Of a stretch of 44,078 nucleotides of DNA, positions 16,820 through 25,260 are shown piece after piece. Source of the stretch: Actinomycetota bacterium (lineage in GTDB: Bacteria > Actinomycetota > Acidimicrobiia > Acidimicrobiales > Ilumatobacteraceae). The notes beneath the pieces were generated by a model. That model saw only the letters and a list, made by a program, of their open reading frames with translations, was not told where the DNA came from and made no database searches. Position 1 is the first letter of the stretch. Each line of letters begins with the position of its first letter. The DNA lies in the NCBI GenBank assembly GCA_009704985.1, contig WLDE01000009.1, forward strand, positions 1-44,078, written 5' to 3'. A program made the position numbers and the translations under genes.

Positions 16820-18304
16820 ATGGGTGACATGGGTGACATGGGCGGCGTGGGCGGCGCGGTGACGATCGAGGCGGCGTACGTGGTGGTGGGCGGTGGCTCG
16901 AGTGGCGCCGTGGTGGCCGGGCGGCTCGCCGAGCGGGGTGCCGACGTGGTGCTGCTCGAGGCCGGCCCCGACTACGGGTCCGTCGGCGACCCGCGGTGGG
17001 CGCCCGAACTGGTCGACGCCCGCCAGCTCGCGACCACGCACGACTGGGGCTACACCGCCGGTCGGTGGACCTTCGAGCGTGCCCGGGTGATCGGTGGCTG
17101 CTCGTCGCACAACGGCGCGATCGCCGCCGTCGGCCACCGCCGCGACTACGACGCCTGGGGGCTGCCCGGCTGGACCGGTGACGACGTGGAGCCGCTGTAC
17201 CGCACCGTCGTCGAGCGGATGCGGGTGCGCGCCTACGACCGCAGCGACGCGGTGCCGTTCCACGAGCACTGCCTGGTGGTCGCCGAGGCGATGGGTCTCC
17301 ACGTCGCGTCCGACCTGTGCGACCTCGACGCGAACGCGTCGTTCGGCTTGGAGACGGTGAACGTGGTCGACGGTGTGCGCTGGAACACCGCCTTCGCCTA
17401 CCTCGACCCGGTCCGCGACCGGCCGAACCTGCGCATCGTCGACCACGTGCTCGTCGACCGGATCGCCGAGGAAGCCGGAGGCGTCACCATCCACACCGTG
17501 CGCGACGGTGAGCCGCTGGTCGTCCGCGCCGGCACGCTCGTGCTGTCGGCGGGCGTGTACGGAACGCCCGCGATCCTGCAGCGGTCGGGCATCGGCGATC
17601 CCGACCGCCTTCGTGCCGTCGGTGTCACGCCCGTGCTCGACCTGCCGGGTGTGGGAGCGAACCTGCACGACCACTCGATGGTGATCGCCGACCGTGCCAT
17701 CGGCCCAGAGCTGCAGCGGCACCTCGACGTCGCCGCGGCGACGGGGTTCCTGCCGGAGGAGCAGACCCTCGGCAAGTTCGTGTCGTCGCTGTCGCTCGAC
17801 GGCCTCTACGACATCCACGCCTTTCCGGTGTGCGCCAGCAACCAGACGAGCATGCTGCACGGCCGCGTGGGCATCGAGGTGGCGTGCATGACGCCGCGCA
17901 GTCGCGGCCGGCTCGACATCACCTCACCCGACCCGCAGGCCGCGCCGTCGATCGACCACGGCTACTGCACCGACCCCGAGGGTCACGACCTCGCCGTGCT
18001 GCGCGAGGGCCTGGCGTTCGCGTCGGAGATGCTCGACCATCCGGTGCTGGCGTCGCTGCTCGGCGACGTCGTCACCGACGTGAGCACCGACCGGGCGGTG
18101 CTCGACGCCGTCGCGCACTACTACCACCCGGTCGGCACCTGCGCGATGGGCACCCACGACGCGGCCGTGTGCGACGGGCGCGGCCGCGTGCGCGGCCTCC
18201 AGCACGTGGTGGTGGCCGACGCCTCGCTGTTCCACCAGATCCCCCGCGCCAACACCAACCTCCCGGCGGTGATGGTGGGGGAGCGGATCGCCTCCTGGCT
18301 CTGA
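16820..18304 (+). CDS. GMC-family FAD oxidoreductase
   Basis: The 494-residue protein has the GMC layout: FAD-binding VVVGGGSSGAVVAGRLAE near the N-terminus, VLLEAGPDYG, the VIGGCSSHNGAI flavin-attachment region, and the C-terminal catalytic segment HYYHPVGTCAMG with NTNLPAVMVGERIA. These enzymes oxidise alcohols (choline, long-chain or cyclic alcohols) in the cytoplasm. Start is uncertain: ATG 16820, 16829, 16838 and GTG 16859 are all in frame, the first within a 9-bp repeat encoding MGDMGDMGG. I chose 16820, which has a near-consensus TTGAAT box 6 nt upstream. The gene abuts a truncated trkA. Confidence 0.9.
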   Translation: MGDMGDMGGVGGAVTIEAAYVVVGGGSSGAVVAGRLAERGADVVLLEAGPDYGSVGDPRWAPELVDARQLATTHDWGYTAGRWTFERARVIGGCSSHNGAIAAVGHRRDYDAWGLPGWTGDDVEPLYRTVVERMRVRAYDRSDAVPFHEHCLVVAEAMGLHVASDLCDLDANASFGLETVNVVDGVRWNTAFAYLDPVRDRPNLRIVDHVLVDRIAEEAGGVTIHTVRDGEPLVVRAGTLVLSAGVYGTPAILQRSGIGDPDRLRAVGVTPVLDLPGVGANLHDHSMVIADRAIGPELQRHLDVAAATGFLPEEQTLGKFVSSLSLDGLYDIHAFPVCASNQTSMLHGRVGIEVACMTPRSRGRLDITSPDPQAAPSIDHGYCTDPEGHDLAVLREGLAFASEMLDHPVLASLLGDVVTDVSTDRAVLDAVAHYYHPVGTCAMGTHDAAVCDGRGRVRGLQHVVVADASLFHQIPRANTNLPAVMVGERIASWL

Positions 18305-18380
18305 CCGCAGCGCTGCGCCGTTCGAACGGCGGTGTCGTTCGTGCGTTCGTGCGGCGACCTCGGTCACACCACCCGGGTGA

Positions 18381-18416
18381 GGGACGAAGGTCCCTGGCGA
18401 GATACCCCTCTGGGTA
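18381..18416 (+). promoter_or_regulatory. Two inverted repeats upstream of cytochrome c gene
   Basis: GGGAC-gaag-GTCCC (18381-18394) is followed by TACCC-ctct-GGGTA (18403-18416). The second resembles the TACCC/GGGTA operators bound by CsoR/CstR-type regulators. Both lie in the 126-bp gap between the GMC gene and the cytochrome c gene. Their role is inferred from symmetry and position only. Confidence 0.4.
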
Positions 18417-18430
18417 CCCACCATGGCGTC

Positions 18431-18832
18431 GTGCCCGACGAACCCACCCCCGAGCCCCCCGCTCCGTCGCGGCGCGCACGACGAGGCCGCCGCGCGCTGC
18501 CGCTCGTCGCGATCGCCGCCGTGTCGATCGCCCTCCTCGGCTGCCGGCCGCCGGGTGAGGCCCCGACCGCCGGAGGCGTTCCGGCCGCGCAGCGGGCATC
18601 GTCCGGCGTCCCCGGCGAGGACGTGTACGTGCGGTCGTGCGCCCGGTGCCACGGAGCGGACCTGCAGGGGAAATCGGGCACGCCGCCAATCGACCAGTCA
18701 CGCCTGGCCGGTCTCGGCGATCAGCGGCTGCGGCTCACGATCGCCTCGGGCAAGGGGAAGATGCCGGCGTTCGCCAGGCTCTCGCCGGCTCAGGTCGACT
18801 CGCTCGTCTCCTACCTGAAGGCGGTCGCATGA
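18431..18832 (+). CDS. Class I cytochrome c, probable lipoprotein
   Basis: The 133-residue protein has a basic N-terminus, a hydrophobic stretch (about 23-36) and a lipobox-like ALLGC with Cys38. The mature domain has a single haem site CARCH (70-74) and a likely axial Met111 in GKMPAF, as in small monohaem cytochromes c. It would be an electron carrier tethered outside the membrane. GTG 18431 is the chosen start because it gives the shortest n-region. It shares ATGA with the downstream DUF2231 gene, so they are translated together. The GMC enzyme upstream is cytoplasmic, so direct electron transfer between them is unlikely. Confidence 0.86.
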   Translation: MPDEPTPEPPAPSRRARRGRRALPLVAIAAVSIALLGCRPPGEAPTAGGVPAAQRASSGVPGEDVYVRSCARCHGADLQGKSGTPPIDQSRLAGLGDQRLRLTIASGKGKMPAFARLSPAQVDSLVSYLKAVA

Positions 18833-19335
18833 CAGCGAGGCTCGCTCTGTTCGAGGGGTTGCCCACGCACCCGTTCGTCGTCCACCTGCCGGTGGTGCTC
18901 GTCCCCCTCGCCACGCTCGGCGTGCTCGCGATGGCGGTGCGGCCGCGCTGGCTGCGGACGTTCGGTCCGGCGGTCACCGGACTCGCGTTCGTCGGCTTCG
19001 TCGCGTCCGTGGTCGCGTCACGCACCGGCGAGACGCTCGAGGAGCAGTACGAGTCGGCGGGGGAGACCCTGTCGTCCACGCTCCGCGACCACGCCGAGGC
19101 GGGCGAGCGCGTGCCGGTGTTCGCCGGGCTCTTCCTGCTGCTGCTCGTGGTGTGGGGCCTGTTCACCTGGTGGCGCGCCCGTGCCGGCGAGGAGGCCGCG
19201 ACCGCCCGGGTGAAGCGACCCCGGCAGATCGCCGCGGCGCTCGCCGTGGTGAGCGTGCTGAGCGCCGGTGTGGCGTCGGTGTCGGTGTACCAGGCCGGCC
19301 ACTCCGGCGCGACCAGCGTGTGGGAGCAGCCGTAG
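18829..19335 (+). CDS. DUF2231 four-helix membrane protein
   Basis: The 168-residue product begins with LPTHPFVVHLPVVLVPLA, the typical DUF2231 start with two His residues in the first membrane helix. Four transmembrane helices are seen, at about 15-38, 45-63, 98-118 and 135-155. The family is of unknown function, and conserved membrane His residues fit haem or metal binding. The start overlaps the cytochrome c stop (ATGA), so a role as membrane partner or haem-containing electron acceptor of that cytochrome is a reasonable inference. Confidence 0.85.
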   Translation: MTARLALFEGLPTHPFVVHLPVVLVPLATLGVLAMAVRPRWLRTFGPAVTGLAFVGFVASVVASRTGETLEEQYESAGETLSSTLRDHAEAGERVPVFAGLFLLLLVVWGLFTWWRARAGEEAATARVKRPRQIAAALAVVSVLSAGVASVSVYQAGHSGATSVWEQP

Positions 19336-19381
19336 CCGAGCAGTGGTCGCGGCGCCGTCGGAGCGTCGCGGAGCGTTGCGG

Positions 19382-20527
19382 CTAGAGGCCGAGCGACTTG
19401 GCGATGATCGTCTTCATCACCTCGCTGGTGCCGCCGTAGATCGACGTCACCCGTGCGTCCGCGTAGGCCCGTGCGATCGGGTACTCGCTCATGTAGCCGT
19501 AGCCGCCGAACAGCTGCAGGCACCGGTCGACGGCTCGCTTCTGCAGCTCGGTGCACCAGTACTTCGCCTCGGCTGCGTCGGACGCCGACAGCTCGCCGGC
19601 GTTGAGCCGTAGCACGCAGCGGTCGACGTAGGCCTGGGCGATGTCGACCTCGGTCTTCACCTCGGCGAGCACGAACTTGGTGTTCTGGAACGACCCGATC
19701 GACTGGCCGAACGCCCGGCGCTCCTTCACGTAGTCGACCGTCCACCGCAGCGCGGCGGCCGCGGTCGCGACGCCGGTGACGGCGATCGACAGTCGCTCCT
19801 GCGCGAGGTTCGCCGTGAGGTACCGGAATGCCTGCCCCTCCTCGCCGAGCAGGTTCGCGACCGGCACCCGCACGTCGTTGAAGAACAGCTCGGCCGTGTC
19901 CTGGCTGTGCATGCCGATCTTCTCGAGGTTGCGGCCGCGCTCGAAGCCCTCCATCCCGCGCTCCACGACGAGCAGGCTCATGCCGGTGTGGCGCTGGGTG
20001 GGGTCGGTCTTCGCGGCGACGATCACGAGGTCGCTGTTGATGCCGTTGGTGATGAAGGTCTTCGAGCCGTTCAGCACGTACACGTCGCCGTCGCGCACGG
20101 CCGTGGTGGCGATCGACGCGAGATCCGACCCGGTGCCCGGCTCGGTCATCGCGATCGCCGTGATGATCTCGCCCGACGCGATGCCGGGCAGCCAGCGCTG
20201 CGCCTGCTCGTCGGTGCAGTACTCCACGAAGTAGGGCGTGGTGATGTCGTTGTGGAGCGTGATGCCCAACCCGGCGCCGCCGATGCCCGCGGCGGCGAGT
20301 TCCTCGGCGATCACCTGGTTGAAGCGGAAGTCGCTCGTGCCGCCGCCGCCGTACTGCTCGGGCACCGCCATGCCGACGAAGCCGTACTTGCCGGCCTCGG
20401 CGAACAGCGACCGGGGCGCGATGCCCGCCTGCTCCCACTCGAGGTAGTGCGGGGTCATCTCCTTCGCGACGAAGGCCGCGAACGAAGCGCGGAACTCCTG
20501 GTGCTCGGCGTCGTAGTGCTCCTGCAT
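19382..20527 (-). CDS. Acyl-CoA dehydrogenase
   Basis: The 381-residue flavoenzyme shows the family signatures AMTEPGTGSD (residues ~126-135), NGSKTFITNG, and QLFGGYGYMSEYP near the C-terminus. At the usual MCAD catalytic Glu position the sequence is YGGTSE, so that Glu is absent. Glu244 in LAQERL matches the alternative base of isovaleryl/long-chain enzymes. It would introduce a 2,3 double bond into an acyl-CoA. It converges on the DUF2231 gene and is divergent from the ROK gene with 99 bp between starts. A CACGAT box 6 nt before ATG 20527 nearly fits the leaderless pattern. Confidence 0.93.
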   Translation of the reverse strand: MQEHYDAEHQEFRASFAAFVAKEMTPHYLEWEQAGIAPRSLFAEAGKYGFVGMAVPEQYGGGGTSDFRFNQVIAEELAAAGIGGAGLGITLHNDITTPYFVEYCTDEQAQRWLPGIASGEIITAIAMTEPGTGSDLASIATTAVRDGDVYVLNGSKTFITNGINSDLVIVAAKTDPTQRHTGMSLLVVERGMEGFERGRNLEKIGMHSQDTAELFFNDVRVPVANLLGEEGQAFRYLTANLAQERLSIAVTGVATAAAALRWTVDYVKERRAFGQSIGSFQNTKFVLAEVKTEVDIAQAYVDRCVLRLNAGELSASDAAEAKYWCTELQKRAVDRCLQLFGGYGYMSEYPIARAYADARVTSIYGGTSEVMKTIIAKSLGL

Positions 20528-20613
20528 GTCCCCATCGTGGCCGACGGCGGGCCGGTGGCACCACCCGGCGCCCGTGCTGGCGGCCGCCCGGTGACCGTGC
20601 CGGTGGCCGTCGC

Positions 20614-20619
20614 TAGGGT
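20614..20619 (+). promoter_or_regulatory. Putative -10 box for leaderless ROK gene
   Basis: TAGGGT lies 7 nt before ATG 20627, and no ribosome site is visible. It sits in the 99-bp divergent gap shared with the acyl-CoA dehydrogenase. Confidence 0.5.
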
Positions 20620-20626
20620 CGGGCCG

Positions 20627-21541
20627 ATGCACGGACGAACGGTGGTGGCGGTCGACATCGGCGGGACGAAGCTCGCCGCGGCACTCGTCGACGACCACGG
20701 CCGGGTGCACGGTCGCGTGCAGGTGCCGACCCCGGCCGCCGACGGCGAGACGGTGTGGGGAGCGGTCGAGGGACTCGTCCGGGAGGTGCTCGCGACCACC
20801 GACGGTTCGTGCGTCGGGGTCGCCGTCGGCACGGCCGGACCGATCGACGCGGTGGCGGGCACCGTGAGCCCCGTGAACATCCACGGGTGGCGCGAGTTCC
20901 CGCTCGTCGACCGGCTCCGGGTGCTCGCACCGGGCCTCGACGTGCACCTCGCCGGGGACGCCGTGTGCGTCGCCGTGGCCGAGCACTGGATCGGTGCCGG
21001 TCGCGGCGCCGACGACATGGTCGGCATGGTCGTGTCCACGGGGGTCGGCGGCGGACTGGTGCTGGGCGGCCGCTCGTACGTCGGCCCGTCCGGCAACGCC
21101 GGCCACATCGGCCACATCAGCGTCGACCTCGAGGGTCCGCGCTGTGCGTGCGGTGGCATCGGCTGCGTCGAGGCGATCGCGAGCGGCCGGTCGATCGCCG
21201 CCTGGGCGGTGGAGCACGGCTTCACCGGCGAGGCCACGGCGGCCGCGGTGGCGGTTGCCGCGTCGCAGGGTGATCCCGTCGCGCTCGCGGCGTTCGACCG
21301 GGCCGGTCGGGCGATCGGCAGCCTCGTCGCCGGGCTCGCCACCGTGTGCGACATCCGCGTCGCCGTGGTGGGGGGTGGCGTCGCCAACGCGGGCGAGCTG
21401 CTGTTCGCCCCGATCCGAACCTGGCTCGACCGCTACACCGGCCTCGCCTACGCCCGCGGGGTCGAGGTGCGCCCCGCCGCGCTCGGTGGCGACGCCGGCC
21501 TGGTGGGTGCCGCGGCGATGCTGCTGCACCGCGACCGGTGA
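20627..21541 (+). CDS. ROK-family sugar kinase (glucokinase-like)
   Basis: The 304-residue protein has the phosphate-binding AVDIGGTKLAAALVD at the N-terminus, the ROK signature region GPSGNAGHIGHISVD and a complete zinc motif CACGGIGCVE. ROK kinases phosphorylate glucose or other hexoses with ATP or polyphosphate in the cytoplasm. There is no N-terminal HTH, so it is a kinase rather than a ROK repressor. It ends 12 nt before a strong 45-bp hairpin. Sugar specificity cannot be told from sequence. Confidence 0.92.
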   Translation: MHGRTVVAVDIGGTKLAAALVDDHGRVHGRVQVPTPAADGETVWGAVEGLVREVLATTDGSCVGVAVGTAGPIDAVAGTVSPVNIHGWREFPLVDRLRVLAPGLDVHLAGDAVCVAVAEHWIGAGRGADDMVGMVVSTGVGGGLVLGGRSYVGPSGNAGHIGHISVDLEGPRCACGGIGCVEAIASGRSIAAWAVEHGFTGEATAAAVAVAASQGDPVALAAFDRAGRAIGSLVAGLATVCDIRVAVVGGGVANAGELLFAPIRTWLDRYTGLAYARGVEVRPAALGGDAGLVGAAAMLLHRDR

Positions 21542-21553
21542 CCCGAACCGACA

Positions 21554-21598
21554 CGCGATGAGCGATGAGTGGCCCAGCGCCACTCATCGCTCATCGCG
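21554..21598. repeat. 45-bp perfect hairpin element, copy 1
   Basis: Arms of 20 nt (21554-21573 and 21579-21598) pair perfectly around a 5-nt loop. The left arm begins CGCGATGAGCGATGA and ends GTGGC. A near-identical copy is at 25261-25305. This copy lies between the ROK stop (21541) and the minus-strand MFS remnant stop (21616), where it can act as a bidirectional terminator. No T-tract follows. Confidence 0.9.
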
Positions 21599-21615
21599 GG
21601 GTCGTCGGGGGCGGG

Positions 21616-21765
21616 TCAGACGGTGACGAGCTCCGGCTCAGCGTCGTCCGCCGCGCGGGGCGTGTCCTTCGGACCGCGCACGACCAGCAGCACGATGGCG
21701 GCGACGGCCAGCGCCGCGCCCCCCCACATCGCCTGGTGCCAGCCCTCGACGTCGGGCTGGCGTGC
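21616..21765 (-). pseudogene. C-terminal fragment of a transporter (MFS-like)
   Basis: About 50 codons read GWHQAMWGGAALAVAAIVLL followed by VVRGPKD and an acidic tail, then a stop. One membrane helix with a charged tail is typical of the end of 12-14-helix MFS drug/solute exporters. No upstream part is present, because the TauD gene ends at 21798 on the same strand. I read it as the leftover of a deleted transporter gene. Confidence 0.5.
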
Positions 21766-21797
21766 GGCCGTCCAGGTACAGCCGGATCGGGTCCGTC

Positions 21798-22679
21798 TCA
21801 GGGCCGGATCGACGCCAGGCCGTCGGCCTCCGTGGCCGACACGCACACGCTCGCGAGCGTGCGCTCCTCGTGGTACGGCCACGGCCTGCCGCGGTGCAGG
21901 ATCGCCCGCTCGTCCCACACCAGCACGTCGCCGGGACGCCATGCGTGGGAGTACACGCGCTCGGGCCGGGTGCACCGGTCGACGAGTTCGTCGACGAGCG
22001 CCTGCGCCTCCGGCCCGTCGACATCGTCCACCGCGCACGTGTGCGACGCGAGGTACAGCGCCTCGTCACCGGTCACCGGGTTGCGCCACGTCGAGCGCCA
22101 CCGCTGGTCGGGGAACCGGGCGAGGTGCCGTGCCACCAGCTCGTCGGAGATCGCGCGGCGCGAGTGCGCGAGGCGGTGCGTGAACACGGCGCCGCCCACG
22201 CGGGCGCGCAGGTGCTCGGGCAGCTCGCGCCAGCCCACCCGGGTGGATGCGAACTCGGTCTCGCCGCCCGACGAGCTGAGGACCCGTGCGGCGAGCACGT
22301 TCGTGAGCGCCGGCACGGGCAGGAAGATGCTGTCGGTGTGCCACAGCTGGTTGCCGCTGAGGTCGAGGGTGTGCAGGTCGTCGGCGGCGGCGATCGTGCC
22401 GTCGGCGAGGCGGTTGCTGACGTTGTCCATCCGCGGCGCGTCGCCGTACGCGCCCGCCGCTCGGTCCTCGATCGGGCCGAACAGCGAGGCGAACCGCAGG
22501 TGGGCGTCGTCGTCGAGCTCCTGGTCGCGGAACAGCAGCAGCGAGTGCTCCTCGAACGCCGCGCGCAACGCCGGGTACCCGGCGGTCGCCGTGACCGTGC
22601 GCAGGTCGACGTCGAGCCCCTCGACGCCGAGCACCTCGACGCCGAACATCGGGTGCAGCGGGCTCGTCCGCAGGGTCAC
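21798..22679 (-). CDS. TauD/TfdA-family 2-oxoglutarate dioxygenase
   Basis: The 293-residue enzyme has the iron facial triad His114-x-Asp116 (QLWHTDSIFL) and His262 (AILHRGRPW), with Arg273 (EERT) as the likely 2-oxoglutarate ligand. It should hydroxylate an organic acid, sulfonate, phenoxyacid or similar compound using O2 and 2-oxoglutarate. GTG 22679 is preceded by TACGGT 7 nt upstream, indicating a leaderless transcript. It is divergent from monooxygenase 2 with 68 bp between starts, so the two are probably co-regulated. Substrate unknown. Confidence 0.9.
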   Translation of the reverse strand: MTLRTSPLHPMFGVEVLGVEGLDVDLRTVTATAGYPALRAAFEEHSLLLFRDQELDDDAHLRFASLFGPIEDRAAGAYGDAPRMDNVSNRLADGTIAAADDLHTLDLSGNQLWHTDSIFLPVPALTNVLAARVLSSSGGETEFASTRVGWRELPEHLRARVGGAVFTHRLAHSRRAISDELVARHLARFPDQRWRSTWRNPVTGDEALYLASHTCAVDDVDGPEAQALVDELVDRCTRPERVYSHAWRPGDVLVWDERAILHRGRPWPYHEERTLASVCVSATEADGLASIRP

Positions 22680-22686
22680 GCGCGGC

Positions 22687-22741
22687 ACCGTACCGCGCAG
22701 GACCTCCGGCCCGGGTGACCCGGAGAGGCCCTGCGTATGCT
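22687..22741. promoter_or_regulatory. Divergent leaderless promoters with central palindrome
   Basis: The minus-strand -10 TACGGT (22687-22692) serves tauD-like 22679, and the plus-strand -10 TATGCT (22736-22741) serves monooxygenase 2 at 22748. Between them are an inverted repeat CTCCGG-N10-CCGGAG (22704-22725) and an overlapping palindrome CGGGTgACCCG (22712-22722), plausible sites for a shared regulator. Confidence 0.5.
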
Positions 22742-22747
22742 CCGGAC

Positions 22748-24544
22748 ATGACGGACACCATCGACCGCGACGCACTGCGCGCCAAGTACCGCGAGGAACG
22801 CGACAAGCGCATCCGGCCCGACGGCAACGAGCAGTACCTGCAGCCCACCGGACGGTTCGCCCACCTCCTCGACGACCCCTACACGCCGCGCGTGGAACGC
22901 GACCCGGTCACCGACGAGGTGGAGGTCGTGATCATCGGCGGCGGCTTCTCCGGGCTCACCACCGGCGCCCGTCTGAAGCAGGCGGGCATCACCGACGTGC
23001 GCATCGTGGAGGGCGGCGGCGATGTCGGCGGTGCGTGGTACTGGAACCGCTACCCGGGCGCCATGTGCGACACGGCGGCGATGGTGTACCTGCCGCTGCT
23101 CGAGGAGACCGGGCACATGCCGAGCACGAAGTACGTGTTCGCCCCCGAGATCTTCGCCCACGCCCGGCGCATCGCCACCCACTTCGGCCTGTACGAGGGC
23201 GCGCTGTTCTCCACGCAGGTCTCGAAGCTGGAGTGGGACGACGCCGACGCCCGCTGGATCGTGCACACCGACCGCGGCGACGCGATCCGCGCCCGCTTCG
23301 TGTCGATGGGCACCGGCCCGCTGCACCGGCCCAAGCTGCCCGGCATCCCCGGCATCGAGAGCTTCGAGGGGCCCTGCTTCCACACGAGCCGCTGGGACTA
23401 CGGCCTCACCGGTGGCGACCCCGAGGGTGCCCCGATGACGAAGCTCGCCGGCAAGCGGGTGGGCATCGTCGGCACGGGCGCCACGGCGGTGCAGTGCATC
23501 CCGGCGCTGTCGCGCGACGCGGGCGAGCTGTTCGTGGTCCAGCGCACGCCGTCGTCGATCGACGTCCGCAACAACCACCCGATCGATCCGGAGTGGTTCG
23601 CCTCGCTCGGACCGGGGTGGCAGCAGCGGTGGCTCACCAACTTCGCCACGCTGCAGACCGGCGGGTTCGCCGACGAGGACCTCGTGCACGACGGCTGGAC
23701 CGACATCTCCCAGCGGATCCGCGACCGCGTGGTGAAGATGCTGGGCGAGGGCGCGACCTTCGGGCCGGAGGCGATGCTGAAGGCGTACGAGGAGAGCGAC
23801 GACGAGAAGATGGAGGAGATCCGCGCCCGGGTCGACGCCGTCGTCCGCGACCCCGGCACCGCCGCGGCGCTCAAGCCGTGGTACCGCCAGCTCTGCAAGC
23901 GCCCCTGCTTCCACGACGAGTACCTGCAGGCCTACAACAACCCGAACACCCATCTCGTCGACACCGACGGCAAGGGCGTCGAGCGCATCGACGCGACGGG
24001 CGTGTGGGTGAACGGCACGCACGTCGAGCTCGACCTGATCATCTTCGCGAGCGGCTTCGAGGTCGGCACCCCGGCCGCGCGACGGTCGGGGTTCGAGACC
24101 TACGGCCGTGACGGCGTGTCGCTGTCGGAGGCGTGGGACGAGGGCATGCAGAGCCTCCACGGCATGCACGTGCACGGCTTCCCCAACCTGTTCGTCGTCG
24201 GCCCCAGCCAGGGCTCGAACCTGATCTCCAACATCACCCAGAACCTCACCGAGGCGGGCACCACCATCGCCACGATCCTGTGCCACGCGCACGACGTGGG
24301 CGCCACCCGGGTCGAGGTGACCCCCGAGGCGCAGTCGGCGTGGGTGCAGCTGCTGGAGGGCAGCGTGCGGGCGTTCATCGGCAACCCCGAGTGCACCCCC
24401 GGCTACTACAACAACGAGGGCGGTCCGATCACGCGCAAGCAGCGGCTCAACGGCAGCGGCTACCCCGAGGGCCCCGTCGCCTTCTGGCAGTACCTCGACC
24501 GCTGGCGCACCGACGGCGAGTTCCGAGGTCTCACCTTCACCTGA
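22748..24544 (+). CDS. Baeyer-Villiger-type flavin monooxygenase 2
   Basis: The 598-residue protein has FAD-binding GGGFSG (residues 64-69), the Baeyer-Villiger fingerprint FEGPCFHTSRW (206-216) and the NADPH-binding VGIVGTGATAVQ. It aligns well by eye with monooxygenase 1 at 3108-4958 (shared YWNRYPG, VFQRTPS/VVQRTPS and RARVDA segments), so they are paralogues with different substrate loops. ATG 22748 has TATGCT 6 nt upstream and no ribosome site, suggesting a leaderless mRNA. Next to a 2-oxoglutarate dioxygenase it probably acts in breakdown of a hydroxylated or keto compound, which is inference. Confidence 0.93.
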   Translation: MTDTIDRDALRAKYREERDKRIRPDGNEQYLQPTGRFAHLLDDPYTPRVERDPVTDEVEVVIIGGGFSGLTTGARLKQAGITDVRIVEGGGDVGGAWYWNRYPGAMCDTAAMVYLPLLEETGHMPSTKYVFAPEIFAHARRIATHFGLYEGALFSTQVSKLEWDDADARWIVHTDRGDAIRARFVSMGTGPLHRPKLPGIPGIESFEGPCFHTSRWDYGLTGGDPEGAPMTKLAGKRVGIVGTGATAVQCIPALSRDAGELFVVQRTPSSIDVRNNHPIDPEWFASLGPGWQQRWLTNFATLQTGGFADEDLVHDGWTDISQRIRDRVVKMLGEGATFGPEAMLKAYEESDDEKMEEIRARVDAVVRDPGTAAALKPWYRQLCKRPCFHDEYLQAYNNPNTHLVDTDGKGVERIDATGVWVNGTHVELDLIIFASGFEVGTPAARRSGFETYGRDGVSLSEAWDEGMQSLHGMHVHGFPNLFVVGPSQGSNLISNITQNLTEAGTTIATILCHAHDVGATRVEVTPEAQSAWVQLLEGSVRAFIGNPECTPGYYNNEGGPITRKQRLNGSGYPEGPVAFWQYLDRWRTDGEFRGLTFT

Positions 24545-24550
24545 GCCCTC

Positions 24551-24590
24551 CCGCCGCGACCCGCCGCGACCCGCCGCGACCCGCCGCGAC
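24551..24590 (+). repeat. 10-bp tandem repeat, four perfect copies
   Basis: CCGCCGCGAC is repeated four times in direct tandem, starting 6 nt after the monooxygenase 2 stop, in a non-coding gap. It may affect termination or simply be a slippage product. Confidence 0.9.
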
Positions 24591-24697
24591 CCGCCGGTAC
24601 CGGTCGCCCCGGGCGGGTCGGTCGAGGGCGTGCCGGCGACGATCTACGCTCGCGAGCCGCCCGGTCCACCGAGGCCGGCAGGGAGGAACCTCGGAAC

Positions 24698-25252
24698 ATG
24701 CAGACCACACTCGACATCCCGTACTCCGACACGCGCAACCGCGTGACGGTGCTCGTGCGGATCATCCTGGTGATCCCGCACCTGGTCGTCGCCTACGTCC
24801 TGAACATCGTGGCCCAGCTCGCCACGTTCGCCCACTGGTTCATCCAGCTGATCACCGGGGCGCGCAACGAGGCGATCGCCGACTTCGTCGGCAAGGTGCT
24901 GTCGTACCAGGCCCGGGTCGTCACCTACCTCGGGTTGATGTACGACGAGTACCCCGGCTTCTTCGACGACCAGGGCAAGACGCCCGTGCAGATCGGCCTG
25001 CCGCCGACCGACGCTCCCGTGAACCGGCTCACCGTCGGCCTGCGCTTCCTGTGGATCATCCCGGCGGCGATCATCGCCGCCCTCATCGGGATCGCGATCC
25101 AGGTGCTCACCATCGTCTGCTGGTTCGCGATCGTGATCACCGGGAAGATGCCCCAGGGCATGTACGACTTCCTGATGAAGGGCCACCGGTACTCGCTGCA
25201 GGTGAACGCCTACGGCCTGCTGCTCACCGACACCTACCCGAAGTACGCCTGA
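24698..25252 (+). CDS. DUF4389 membrane protein
   Basis: The 184-residue protein matches DUF4389: an N-terminal IPYSDTRNR strand, then two blocks each of a hydrophobic helix pair (VRIILVIPHLVVAYVLNIV and FLWIIPAAIIAALIGIAI) and a conserved aromatic segment (RVVTYLGLMYDEYPGF; HRYSLQVNAYGLLLTDTYP). Function is unknown; these proteins are common in actinobacteria. AGGGAGGAA (24680-24688) precedes ATG 24698 at 9 nt, and TACGCT (24645-24650) is a plausible -10. The gene ends 8 nt before the second 45-bp hairpin. Confidence 0.9.
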   Translation: MQTTLDIPYSDTRNRVTVLVRIILVIPHLVVAYVLNIVAQLATFAHWFIQLITGARNEAIADFVGKVLSYQARVVTYLGLMYDEYPGFFDDQGKTPVQIGLPPTDAPVNRLTVGLRFLWIIPAAIIAALIGIAIQVLTIVCWFAIVITGKMPQGMYDFLMKGHRYSLQVNAYGLLLTDTYPKYA

Positions 25253-25260
25253 CCCCGTCA

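Noticed and set aside
16820..19335. GMC enzyme passing electrons to the adjacent cytochrome c as an alcohol dehydrogenase complex.
   Set aside because: The GMC protein lacks a signal peptide, while the cytochrome is outside the membrane, and 126 bp with candidate operators separate the genes.
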